NCBI GenBank assembly: GCA_963969395.1
Contig: OZ017795.1
Span: forward strand, 30,919,063-30,983,062
Direction of reading: 5' to 3'
DNA: 64,000 nucleotides
From: Pseudoscleropodium purum
Taxonomy: Eukaryota; Streptophyta; Bryopsida; Hypnales; Brachytheciaceae
A program made the translations under genes and the position numbers. The stretch's first letter is position 1. Each line of letters starts with the position of its first letter. Shown piece after piece: positions 25,401 through 37,747 of the stretch. The notes below the pieces were generated by a model, which was not told the DNA's origin, did not search any database, and worked only from the letters and a program-made list of their open reading frames with translations.

Positions 25401-28400
25401 GTGTAAATCCCTATCCTTGAAATTTTGTGTACAAAGGGAATGCTTTGTCCTAAAGTTTGCCCTCCAATGAATGCTCTAACTTGGATATTTTTAAACAAAT
25501 GATTGACATTATATTCAAAAGGATGATTTTCGCAGTGACCAACTTAGTATTTCAAGTTAACCCTTGAACATCGAGGCAGACATTTTGTGTCCAATGGAAG
25601 ACAAGGTACATTGTATAAGATAGAAGTGCAACTATTCATCCTCAAAAATTGTTTTGGAAAGAGAAGATCTCCTACAATAGTTTGACTTGCAATGACTACT
25701 TTTGCAATTTTGGAAGATAGTGATTCACACGATTTAAAAAAAAAAGAATGATTTCAAAGGTCATCCCTTTGACGTTTAAAGGTTAAAGTGTGCATATGTA
25801 AAAGTTGGCTAAATTGTGGGTCTAATTAAAATTGATTGATTTGTTTAGCTATGGATGATAGGATCCGACGAGGACATCAAGTTTACAAAGAGGTTTGTGC
25901 TGCATGTCATGCCATGTCACTTGTGGCTTACCGGGACCTGATTGGAGTGGCATACACCGAGCTTGAGGTGAAAGCACTAGCAGCTGAAATTGAGGTGATG
26001 ATACAAGAACTAGCTTCAGCAAACTTAGACACTAAGAAAATAGTGTCCTAAAATTTTCTTTGAATTTGTAAAGAGATAGCACATTTTACCTACACTACAA
26101 ATTATGTTTGATGGAGGCATCTTTTGAGTGAATAGTGAAGAGAGGTGCATACAAATTGTCATTCAAAATAGAAAATTTAGCTCCACATGTACAGCTCGTA
26201 GGGATAGAGAGAATGGTATAAAAAGGTTGGATTATAGTTGAGTTGATTAAAAATATAAGTTAAGTTATTACCGTCAAGAAATCCTTAAACCAAACTTCTT
26301 GAGTTGAATCTCTCAATTAACCCCTAAAGGACCACAAGGCCACTAAATAGGTGACTTTTGCAACATGTTTTTTTCACCCCGAATCCTTTAATTTAGAGGT
26401 TAAGGGTTATTAATATATTATTGTAATGTACTAATGAACTTCCTAACCACAGTTGGAAGATGGACCAAATGATGAAGGTGAGATGTTTCAACGGCCCGGC
26501 AAGCCATCGGACCATCTCCAACCACCTTATGCAAATGAACAAGCTGCTCGAGCCGCCAATGGGGGAGCCTATCCTCCAGATTTGAGCCTTATTTGTAAGG
26601 TCTGAATTTTTTTTTTAATTGGAAAATTAAACTCAATCCAAGTATAGCAAGATAATCAAGTAAGTTGTATTTTGCAAATAAAAATGCATTGAAAAGGTTG
26701 GTAAGTACATCTAAGTTTGACCTTGTTACTATCACTATTTTACAAAGCTTCATTCTTAAAAAAGTTGATTCCATTAACATGAGATAGACTATGAGAGCTA
26801 TAATCTTTATTACAAAAATTTGTGATTTATTCATAGTGTGTTTTAGAAAAGTACAAGCTACAAAAAATTGAAATCTGCTTTCAATTATCAACATGACCTA
26901 ATATAAATTAGCAATAGTATAAACCTTATATAAACCTTATGTTCTTCAGACAATTTGAGGTGTAGGTAAGGTAGAGGGTGGTAAAACAAACAAGGTTGTA
27001 AAATAGTTCACATATGTTGGATGATCATATATGTCTTGTAATACATTACAAAAAATTTCAGCCCTTAGGAGGTCTACAAGTTTTGAACCCCCAAGTGCAA
27101 TTAGAGAGGAATTAATATTGTTTATCATTTTATTATTTTTTAATGAAAGCAATTGATGTCGCACTACTTGTGCCACATCAACACCACATCAAGTTTTTAT
27201 ACTTTTTAAATATTTTTTATTTTTTTAATATATATATTTTTTCTGTACTTGCACTACGGGGGGCAAAAAATGAATCCTTAATGGCTGTCCGCAAGGTTCA
27301 GATTTTTTCTAATGGCCCTTGCAAGGACATGTGAACTATTCTAGAACCCTATCTATTTTACCCACTTCTACCTTACATTATTGTGAATTGGAAAGTGCAC
27401 ACTCTAACTAAGGTAAATGAGACCATTGCAAATGCAAATGGAAGCAAGCTCATTGTAGACAAAATTGTAATGGTGGTATATATTTGACACTAGAAGAAAT
27501 TTGGCCTTTTACAACTTTGTCGTTCAAAATAACTCATCCATAACTACTTATACTTTTGTCTATGACAATTGAAAATGAGTTGTTTAAGAACGACTTGTCT
27601 AAAATAATTTGTTTTAATTGGGACAAAATGAATTGTTTGTGATTGATTGCGAAAGGACAAATTTTCTACTACCATAGTGCAAGTTCAAAAATATATTTCA
27701 CTAATATAATTTTGCCCATAATGGACTCATTTACCCTTACAATAGATCAAAGAAAATTATTAAACTCTTGCTACTAATAAATTATTCTAATTTATTTTTT
27801 CATTCATTTTATCAAATGACAGGCACGACATAATGGACCAAATTATGTATTTGCTCTATTGACTGGGTATCGTGAGGCTCCTGCCGGGATCAATGTATGT
27901 AATCGCATTACCTTGTAAGGGCTTGCATAGACTATTAACAACATATTTTGTGTTTTGTAAATAGTGCATTAATTTGTGGGCCAATTATAATGTGACCAAC
28001 ATCTTTTGGTGTATTTGTTGATGAGCAATACTTAATTGGCTTTGTCCTTGGGACACAAACTATAGCATCAACTCTTTGGTTTATAAGTCCAAATTTCAGT
28101 ATTCTATCTACAATGCATTCATACTATACAATGTGATTAGGGTTTTGGACACAAGGGAACAAAGCCTCATGGTCACACCGTTCTTGTTAAGCTCTACATA
28201 TTGTGTTGAATGCTTGTCATTGTTGAAAGTCTTTTGCTCTACATCATTGTGTTTTTTTCCGGCAATTTGTTGTCAAATTGCACCAAAATAATTGACCCGG
28301 CACCAAGGCTTTAGAACATAAATACTAAAATTTTGGATGAAATCGCCAAATTTCTTAAAATTATGCAAAATTATTGGATGAAATTGCTAGAGAATAGATG

Positions 28401-31400
28401 AAAACAAAATTATAGATATGTGATTTGTGCTAATGTGGCATTTTCTATCCAAGATGTGGATGAATGTCAAAATTGGAAATACGGCAACAACATTTTGTAT
28501 CACTACTACAGTATTTCATTAAAAATGAAAAAATAATCCCTACTCTACATTATGAGGAACTTGTCCAAAGGATAGTGTTAGTGCACTTTGACTCCTATTT
28601 TTCTTACAATCACGGTGAGACAAGTTTCAATGGTATATTATTATACTATAGGTTGAAATATCTCCAAAAAATAAGATTTTTTTTGTAGAACAAAGATTTT
28701 GAACTCTTGCGGACCGCAATATGTAGAATTACCATGGTCTAGAATAGTTGCATGAAAATATGTACCTTTTGAGAGTTTGACAATTTCAATTTTCTATCCC
28801 TAATTTCAAGAAAAGAAAACATATTGTGCTATCATTGTTTAAATAATGCTATCAACACCTTTGAAATTATATATTTTTTTTTTATCATTTTGGAAAAGTA
28901 GCCAACTATTTCTTCAATATTCTTGTGATATTTGGTGATATTTTTGTTCATACAAGGTGATATCTAGGTAGAATTTGGTTAATGGTCTTAAAATACAATA
29001 ATAATTTGTCTATTTTGATTTCCAAAATGAATATTTCTTTTACAAAAAAAATAGCCAGCATCTTTTGGATGTAGTAAAATTATGATGGAAAATCTTGCAA
29101 AACTGAAAATTGTTTGGAATACTTTGAAATTGTGGTCTATTGTCGTAGGTCCGACAAGGCTTGTACTACAATCCCTATTTTCCTGGAGGCGCAATTGCAA
29201 TGCCTCGGGTTATAAATGATGGTGGAGTGACATTCGATGATGGAACTCCTGCAACATCATCTCAGGTGGGCTTGAAGTATTTTTTTTTGTACAATAGACT
29301 ACTCCATCATGTGGTTTTATCAATTTAATAAGGTTAGTAGCTATAATTGAAGAAGTAAGCTTAAATTTGATTTGCTCTACATTTGGTAGAAGCACAAGAG
29401 GGATTGCCTAATCCTACATAAATAATTGATAATTGAGAAAATTGCATCAACTTGCACTATTATAAAACCACACTGAAAAATTCATTGAAATCATGATACT
29501 GTGTTAAATTTGGGTTGATATTTACTATCTACTGAAAAGAGAGGTACCACCTCTTGGTTTGTATTAGTTGGGCCCCCCTCTTTTAAAAAATTCACAGGCC
29601 ATTGATTTAAATTTTTTTTTAAATGCTTACCTTCAAAATTGCCATTAATTTCTCGGAAAATCACAAGCCGTTGATCTTGTGAGATTTAATCTTAGCCGTC
29701 AAAATGAGTACTAGATATGGATACAATATTGCATACAAATATGTACTAAATATGGGTACCAAATACAGATACAATATCGGATACGAATACAATATCGGAT
29801 ATGGATTTGGGTTGAATTGTCCCATATTGATTGTCAATAAGTTGGTTTCTGAAAATTATAAGAGGGGGAGGAGGCGGGGGGAGGAGGCGGGGGGAAAGAA
29901 AATATTAAAATTTTGAAATCGTAAATTTAAATCTTGGTCAAACTCAAAACACAACAAATTGAGACTACTCAATGTCACTATCCACCCAAAATATTTACAA
30001 AATTGATTAAAAGTAAATGCAGTTTTAATACAAAACTAGATTTTCAACAAAAAACTTAGCATGGATTTGTTATAGTGGATGCACGAGTTTCAATTGCATG
30101 ATGAATGGTTACAAATTGTCACTCATGAACTAACAATCAAAGTATTAAGATTGCTAAAAATACATCAAACTTTTGTGCTACTTTGATGTTCCATAAAAAT
30201 GTTGTGTGAGACATAAGGTAGATCATCCTATATGGAATATAATTTTGGTCCTTTTTGAAAATTTAAAAAGCATCAATTTGTTTTTCTAGAACTAATATAC
30301 AAAGTAATAAAAAAAAAGCAACGAGAAATGAATTAGTATTTTGCCTAACAAAGTATGAATTTGTTATGAATATTTGAAATGATATGCTCTCAAGCCTTAA
30401 AACATCATGGATGCTCCTTCAAAGGCATCAAAAAGAGTATATATAATCATAATTTTACTAATCTAAAATGGTTAAAGTGCCATTATATTGTTTCCTAAAT
30501 TAGCAACATTTATTGATGATCATATATCCAAAAAATACATTACACTGCCTTATTGTAGTTACTTAGTTAGTCACTTTGTAAACATCAATTGTACATCCTA
30601 AAATTGTCTTTTGCTTACTATAAGTATTGATAGGTTGAAGACACCTAAAATTGTCCTTGTCCCCATTCATGACAAGTAGATTTCCATTGAAAGTATCCCC
30701 CAAAGTGTCATTAAACCGTTCCCTTATTTAATTGCAATTGGTGGATTATTGCTTATTTAGGTTTTAGTTTTATGACCAAAATACGTGATGTTTCAAAGGC
30801 TTAAGGAGCTTTTACTTTGAAAATTTATAGTAATTACATATCTCGTCCATTTTTATTTTTTATTCTTTGAAAATTTCTAATTTCTAATAGGTAATATCAC
30901 AAAACTGTTTTTTTCCTCTGATTTTGATGATTTTCGGTGTTTTCACCTTATATCACAACTTCTTCTAAGTTAGAGCAATTTTGATACAATTTATTATTCA
31001 CAATGAAAAAACCCATAATCAATTTGCATTCTCTTGTGTCAAAAATAAATAAAATTAAAAACCCAAAACCCTACATCTGATTTAGTCATTTGTGGTGAAA
31101 ATGCAGATGGCCAAAGATGTTACAACCTACCTTGCATGGGCTGCTGAACCGGAGGCTGATGAGCGTAAATTGGTAAGCTTGCTAAGTTTTATACTTTTGC
31201 TCTTTTGGACTCTTCATTTGTTGGTGTATTAGCACACCCCTATTATTAGGATTGATATTTCAAGCCAAATATTTAATTGAAGTTAAGAAACTAAAATTTT
31301 TAAATGATTAAATATTTTCTCAAATTTTATGTTTTTTCCATATAATTTTTTTTGGAAAAACTCAAGCATCTATTTTTTAAATGATTTTTTGTTGACTTTA

Positions 31401-32432
31401 ATAGCTTGTTATGGTATTGCTTTCTTTGAAAGTGTACCTAATTTGAGGGTCTAGTTTTTTAGACTTGGAAATAGAATGTTATGGATCTTAATTTATAAAT
31501 CTTTGTAGTTTAAATGATTAGCTTGATCAAATAAACTCTCAAATTTTATCCTTTAATTTTAGCTCTTTTGCTTTAATGGATTCTTCCACATACATTGGTG
31601 TATTATCACATTATTTAGGATTGAGTTTACAAATTTTGATGTTTTAGTATGTAGACTTTATATAATGAGTGACATCAATTTTGAATGTGTATATAAAAGT
31701 ACACTAAAAAAATGAAACATTTGAAGGTTAGAAAGATTAAAAATTTTAATATTAATTAATTTTTGGAATATTTTGGCTCTTTGAGTATGTTTTTGACCAT
31801 ACTTAGAATATGATAATATTATAGTTTTTCATATAGATGGGGATAATACTTGTGAGGTATGTGCTAGTTAGCCAATTTGAATATGTAAATTGATTTGGCA
31901 AATCATATAGAGTTGAAGGGTGGTTTTGAACTCTAAATGGAAATTTAACAAAATAATCAACTTTTTACTTTAATTGCAAGTTTTAAATCAAAGATAAACA
32001 ACTTTTTTGAAGAAAAAACAAAGGTGTCTATGTTGAAAATTCACTTTTAGAACAAGATATACATAATGGAAGTACCAAAGTATCATTTGATGGCATAGTT
32101 GCCCATGTCATTTTTACAAATTTTACACATTTAAATGCATATAGGACATGGTAGTTGAACATATTATAAACATTAAATTTTTTTTGAACTCATGAACACT
32201 TACAATAATTTGAAGCGCTTAAATATAAAAGAATATTCAAGAATACATTAATAATATTATCCTAATCATGAGTTTTTTAATCAAATTGATTTTATTGTTT
32301 AATTTGGCCAAATAGATTGGAGCAAAGTGGATTTTCGGAGCTTGCCTTGCTCTCTTCCAAGCGGGATATTTCAAGAGGTGGAAATGGGCTCCACTAAAAT
32401 CAAGAAGGATCATATGGGATGTTGTGAATTAG
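22417..32432 (+). CDS. CYC1: Cytochrome c1, mitochondrial complex III (exons 22417-22527, 23363-23634, 25862-25994, 26453-26599, 27823-27894, 29149-29265, 31107-31172, 32316-32432)
   Basis: Cytochrome c1 is the haem-bearing subunit of the cytochrome bc1 complex that passes electrons to cytochrome c. Eight exons join in phase to 344 aa. Residues 1-80 are basic and Ser-rich, like a mitochondrial presequence. A hydrophobic sorting segment (about 82-101) precedes the mature start [14 protein letters not shown] (about 102). The c-type haem site CAACH is at 140-144, after [10 protein letters not shown]; the axial Met lies in GGAIAMPRV (263). The C-terminal membrane anchor [15 protein letters not shown] is at about 311-325. 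The mature part matches plant CYC1 closely. Exon 1 is less certain: it has no conserved sequence, but it is basic, ends CAG|gtaagc and joins in phase; Met59 in exon 2 (23426) is an alternative start. Introns are long and AT-rich and hold several repeat relics. Confidence 0.95.
24183..24290 (+). repeat. Relic of dispersed repeat C in cytochrome c1 intron 2
   Basis: The segment around TTGGAGTCTTGTAGAATTAG and AGTTATAAATTTTGGAAGTT resembles 46995-47110 and the reverse complement of 40075-40175. Similarity is partial, so this is an old copy. Confidence 0.45.
25560..25783. mobile_element. TA-flanked short TIR element in cytochrome c1 intron 2
   Basis: It starts ACCCTTGAAC and ends with the reverse complement of ACCTTTAAAC; both ends are bordered by TA (25558-25559 and 25784-25785). 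The length is 224 bp and it is non-coding. Its right end is 78 bp before exon 3. It shares its terminus with the larger family A elements at 34778 and 20604. Confidence 0.55.
26320..26400. mobile_element. 81-bp TA-flanked TIR element in cytochrome c1 intron 3
   Basis: The left terminus is ACCCCTAAAGGACC and the right terminus is the reverse complement of ACCTCTAAA. TA is present on both sides (26318-26319, 26401-26402). The left end and the following GACTTTTGCAACATG resemble the start of family A at 34778 (ACCCCTGAAGGACC, then TTGGCAACATAACTT), so it looks like an internal-deletion derivative. It ends 52 bp before exon 4. Confidence 0.7.
29713..29810 (+). repeat. Degenerate tandem repeat in cytochrome c1 intron 6, unit about 18 bp
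   Basis: Repeated variants of GATACAATATCGGATACG fill this stretch. It gives an apparent open frame rich in Tyr and Asn, which is an artefact of the repeat. Confidence 0.7.
29864..29894 (+). repeat. G-rich tandem repeat, potential G-quadruplex
   Basis: Runs of five, six and six G separated by AGGAGGC make a two-unit tandem repeat with well over four G-tracts, in a region that is otherwise AT-rich. It lies in intron 6 of cytochrome c1 on the transcribed sense strand. Confidence 0.8.
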
Positions 32433-34777
32433 AATATTTTGAAGTAATTTAAGAAGCATGTAATTGCTTGGAATACAATTGAATGTATCTTTTCTATATA
32501 TCAATTGTGATTTAAAAAAACTAAACTCATAGAAACAAAATTGATTTTATTAGTTGATTTTTTATGTCATCCAATCAACTTTTAGCATGTATGTTTGCTA
32601 ATGAATTGTTTGTTATTGATAGTTTTTTCTTTTATATTTACATAAAAGTTGTTGTAATGATTCAATTTACTTTGAATGATTTAATATACAAAGATTTACA
32701 ATGTATTTTGGATAATGTGTAGAGTATTCAAATATGAAAAAAAAAAAACATATAATTTATAGTGCTTAATAAGTGTATTGTAAACAAGATTGAGTTCAAT
32801 AATTTTTATAGATATTTTGGTTTGATAGTTTTATAGGGAATTTTTTGAAGATTTGTATTTTGATTGAATGAAGAAATTTCAAAGGAAAATTGTATGTTGA
32901 TTTTCTTTGGCAACATTAAATTTTATATACCAATAACGCCAAATAAAGGACAATTTCTTTGCATGTAACAAAAAATAATCATCACGATATAATAATAATT
33001 TTTTGGAATGGCTTTGAGGAATCAAATGTTCAATGCATTATTTTCAAAAATTGTACAAAACAACTACTAAAAATGTTTTTGCATTCTAATCATCTGAATG
33101 CCTTGATTTTTTAATACTAAAACTATATTAGTTATAAAATGACAAGATTAAAAAAAATTTGATTTTTGATTCAATATTAACTACATTAAATTGCTCTTAT
33201 AGTGACTTCAAATACAATATAAAATGTGATTATTGTCATTTTGCCATGGATATAGTAATGGAGCAATTGTCTTTGAACTTTTCTACCATGGTTATATTAC
33301 TCCAAAGTGTTTAGTTGTAATCATAATTTTAAATTTTAATAATTGGAATTTATTAATGAATACTATAAACAAATATTTAACTATTTACATATCACAAGAG
33401 AGATTGACAAAATCCATTATAATTGCATTGTATGTATGTATATTTATGTATATATATATAGAGAGAGAAAATAAGAATGAAATTTAATAGATTATATCAT
33501 TTTAATTTTGAATGAAAATCATTTTAATAAATAAATAAAAATATTTTTTAACATGAAAATTTCAATAGTCTCTTTAGATTTAAAAAAATAAGACTCTGTT
33601 AAATTAAAAGATGTTGAATTGTAATTCCAAAATACAATTAATGTTCTTAAGAACCTAGTATAGGGAAAAGAGTTGAAATTTCTACAAAACCTTAAATATG
33701 TATCAAAGAAGTTTACACAAATATTGGTTTAATTTTATGTTTGAATACAAATTTCTAAAATTGATCATCTATATTATATAACAAGTCCCAGCATTTTCAA
33801 TGCAAATTTCTTTTTCTATAAAGTATTTGTAAAAAGCTTACTATTGACATGAACTTACACATTGGTTGATAAGTTTCCCTCCTCCTATATTCTTCTTGGC
33901 CAATGACATCAAATTTCTTTAGAGCAATGCTACAAACATTTACCTTAGCATAAATGATTTTGTTTCTGATATGCCACATATGTTGGAGTAGATGATTTTT
34001 AAAATTTTCTAGGCCTCTTTAAAGGAATTTTCATTGATTCAAAATTAGAATTAAAAAATTTCAACTTAAAATTATTTGCCGCAAAATAGTCTAATTTTTG
34101 CTTCCCCCTAAAATGCTTATAGTATTACTCTCACAACTAGGTAGTTAACAAAAGATAATCAAAAGTTTGAATGAATTGGTGCATTCTTCATTTTCTTGTA
34201 ACCCTAACTAAAGTCATTCATTGAATACTTTTTATTTTTTGTAATATTTTAGAACTAAAGAGATTAACAATTTCCTTCTAAAATAAGTGCACCTAATATG
34301 AATTTGTTTTGAAAGGGATTCCTATGAATTCTTGCTTAAAATATACAACCCCTAATCATGTTATCCTATTATCAATTTTAAACACACTTATTTTTAGCAA
34401 TTCAAAAAATCATAGTTTGTCTAAAACATGCATTCCTTGGTAATAAAAAAATCTTACTTTAGCTAGCTACCAACAAAATCCAACCAAAAAATTTACTATT
34501 TGAAAATAGAAACCATATTTAGGACCTTAATGCATCTCCACTAGTTTGCTTTTAAGTCCACTTTGGTATTTTGCAATGAAATGTGAGCAATAAATGTTTA
34601 GTTCCATCAAAATATTTTCTCAAGCATGCCCAAAATGCAATTTTTGTTGTGGTTTTTCACCTTTACCAAATACTATTGTATGCATTGAAAAAGTGTTTGC
34701 ACTTTGGTCAACCTTGATTGTAACTTTGAATATAAATTTTTTTGGTATTTGAGATTAAACTAAGAAAATGAAGCTTA
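32433..34777. other. AT-rich intergenic region downstream of cytochrome c1
   Basis: I see no gene. It contains TA/GA microsatellite sequence at about 33428-33475. From about 34690 it is the left part of a family B repeat, which continues beyond the inserted family A element. Confidence 0.65.
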
Positions 34778-36417
34778 ACCCCTGAAGGACCAAAGTGCAT
34801 TTTTTGGCAACATAACTTTTTTGGGTAGGTGCATGTGAGTGGAGATTTCCATATTTTTGGCCCAAATTTTAATAGAAGGTGTAGACAAGGAATATCTTTC
34901 ATGTGCACTAAATTTCAAGAGATTTGGAAATATGAGTCAAAAGTTATGGCCTAATATGTAGTTTGTTTCTCAACTTAGGCAATTTGGGCAGATCTGAAAA
35001 AATCGTTTTTTTCAAAAATAAAAATTTGAAATTAGATTTCTAACTTTATGTATACATAGAAAGCTTTGAATCATTCCATTTTGATCGATGAGTCAAAAGT
35101 TATGAAGTGTTTAGGTTTGCGGGCAGTTATGGATTCTCTATACCCAAATAAACTTTGAAGTTCTTTATTGAACTCAATGTTGAATATTTTTGGAAAAAAA
35201 TAAAAATATTAGGTGAAGATTTTTTATTACAACATTACAACCATAAAAATTGGCATTTTTCAATTCCATAACTAAATAATTAACAATTTAGTATTTTGAT
35301 TCATTCTCTACTTTTTTTTGCTTACTATTTTTTTCCTATATGTTGTATAACTCCAAATGATTTGAAAATTTTCAAGTATTTAGCCAACTTACCTTGAAGA
35401 ATGAATACAAAGAATTGAAACCATTTGGGACATTTTTTCATACAAATGTGACCTTGTGAAGTACAACTGCCTGGTTTTTGCAAGGCCCAAAAAAGGCTTT
35501 TTGTCAATTGAGACTCTAATATCTTGCTATCTACATGGCAAAATTTTGTGAAATTTTTTCCACATACTCTAAAATCATCATACTACAAGATCCTTTGGTT
35601 GGATGTGTCCTAAAATGTTTAAATTTTTTTTTAATAAGTGCTTAGAAATGACAATTTTTGAGTGTTTTTGGTGAGAATATAATTAAGGAACTTTAGGGGT
35701 TAATAAGATTTATTTCTACTTCATTTTAAAATCAATTTTAAAAAGTTCATAAAGTGAAAGAATTATTGCAGGTGCAATCTCTAAGTGTTAAAATCCAAAT
35801 ATCACACTTATATATTGTATTTTTCATTTGTATTTTCTTCATTTCGAATAAATTTTAAATTTGAATTATAGAATTAAGTTTTTCATTCTAACTTTTATTT
35901 GTTGTAAAATTTTTAGATAATTCTAATATATATTATAATTGATATAATTTTCTTTCTACCTTTAATTTTTCAAAATCACAATGATTTGAATTTCGAATTT
36001 TTTTTCTATTAGAAAAGATACCAAAATTTTATATATCAAATAAATAAAGGATAAATTTGTTTTGATAGCTGAATTTGACTTCAAGGTTTTTGCTATTGGT
36101 AGCTTTGGGTGTAAATAAAATACAATGACCAATTGAAAATATTTCACACTAATATCCATTGCTACTTGTTCCTCTTGAAAAAGTTTCAAGTAATTTGTAT
36201 AGCTTTTGTTAATTTTTACTCTTTTATTTTCATTTTTTGCAACAAAAATTATAACAATTATAATTTTTCATGAAAAAATTTGGAATTTCTCATAGCAATA
36301 TTCAATTCATAGTTTCAAGTGATAAAAATATGGGATTGACATTTAAGCACAATCTAATAGGCTACATTCACCTTAGACATGATGTTTGACTAGTTAGCAA
36401 TGGATCTTGTCCTCAAA
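34690..36417 (+). repeat. Dispersed repeat family B, copy 1 (split by the family A insertion)
   Basis: Its two parts, about 34690-34777 and 35701-36417, are colinear with 40250-41080. Shared blocks include TTGGTCAAC at the left, TTCTAATATATATT with TAATTGAT, GGATAAATTTG, GAATTTGACTTCAA and TTTTTGCAACAAAAAT. Its right end is cut by the next family A element. Confidence 0.8.
34778..35700 (+). mobile_element. TIR element family A, copy 2 (full length, 923 bp, TA target site)
   Basis: The termini are ACCCCTGAAGGACC and the reverse complement of ACCCCTAAAGTTCC (11 of 14 identical), with TA on each side (34776-34777 and 35701-35702). It is inserted in a family B repeat: the flanks GCTTA and ATAAG rejoin to the uninterrupted GCTTGACAAG of the family B copy at 40320-40345. 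It has no coding capacity, so it is non-autonomous. TA target sites are typical of Tc1/mariner, but the terminal sequence fits no family I know. Confidence 0.82.
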
Positions 36418-36419
36418 GA

Positions 36420-37313
36420 ACCCCTACATAGCTATGCTATGTTTTTTTGGCAATATAACAATTTTAGGTAGCTCACTACGATTTTTATTTTTATTTTTTT
36501 CCTTTGAAACTTTCACACAACATGTGGTCGAGTTTTTTTTAAGGTCCAATAGTTTTCATAAATTTTGACTACATGATTAAAAAATTAATGCTTGATATGT
36601 AATATTAATGCTTAGTTAGTAGATTGAGCAGCTAAAAAAATCACTTTATTAATGAATAAAAAATTGAACTTGTTTCTCTAAATTTATGTGTATGTAGAAA
36701 GCTTTGAATCATTCTATTTTGATTAATGAGATGAAAGTTATGAATTCTTGACTCTAATATAAACTTTGAAGTCGTTTATTTAACTCCATTTTCAATAATT
36801 TTTGAAAAAAATAAAATGATGGAATGCAAATTGTTTACTACAACATTGCAACCATTGGGATTGGCATATTTCAATTCCATAATAAAATTCTCAATGATTT
36901 AGTATTTTGAATCATTATCCACTTCTTTGTACTTCCTATTTTTTACTATACATTGTACAATTCTAAATGACTTGAAATTTTCCAAGTATGTAGCCAACTT
37001 GCCTTGAAGAATGAATCCAAAGAAGCACCACCATTTTGAACATGTTTTTATACAAATGTGATCTTGTAACATGCAAATTTCCAATTTTTTGTAGGGCCAA
37101 AAAAAGATTTTCATCAATTCAAATGTTAATATCTTGAAATATATACAGTGAAAATTTTGGAAATTTTTTCTACATCTTCTCAAAGCAACATACTGCAACA
37201 TGCTATGGTTAAATGTGTCCCAAAATATTATTTTTTCCAAAAGTTTGTACTTGTACTTGAAATGGTATTTGGGGAGTATTTATAGAGAAAACACAATCAA
37301 GGAATTTTATGAG
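36420..37313 (+). mobile_element. TIR element family A, copy 3 (degenerate)
   Basis: It is colinear with 34778-35700: it begins ACCCCTACATAG, then TTTTTTTGGCAATATAAC, AGAAAGCTTTGAATCATTC and GCCAACTTGCCTTGAAGAAT. It lies directly beside copy 2 with only the right part of family B between them. The termini are eroded, and no clear TA is seen at the left. Confidence 0.75.
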
Positions 37314-37747
37314 TTCGTGGGTAACAAAGGAAATATTTAAGTATAATATTGGTTAACCAAGAAATTGTAATACTTTGATGGTTTGTGTAAAATGTCCATG
37401 AAATGAACAATTCAAAAAATCACACTTTCACGCATTGGAAAAAATGTGTGTGTATATATTTCATAACCATCATACAATACAATATTGCAATACTACATGA
37501 GATGTTCATTCTTTTATCCATATGTCAATGTACATAGTTAAGTAGGTTGAAAGAAAAAATTCTACAAGCTAATCTAAAGCTATATATTTCTATTTAAACT
37601 TCATTGACATTGAGTGGACTACATAGAATTCTACTTAGTCGATAATTATGGACACTTGTGCTGTGCCACTAGGGCCCGCTTCATCATTGTTGTCCCCACT
37701 TCCAAATTATCAAAGGTGTTGTTGTTTTTGTTCGAGTCTAAACAAAG

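Noticed and set aside
29704..29916. Tyr/Asn-rich open frame in cytochrome c1 intron 6
   Set aside because: It is a translation of an 18-bp degenerate tandem repeat and of the G-rich repeat, not a gene.
33428..33475. TA/GA microsatellite downstream of cytochrome c1
   Set aside because: Ordinary simple repeat with no sign of function.
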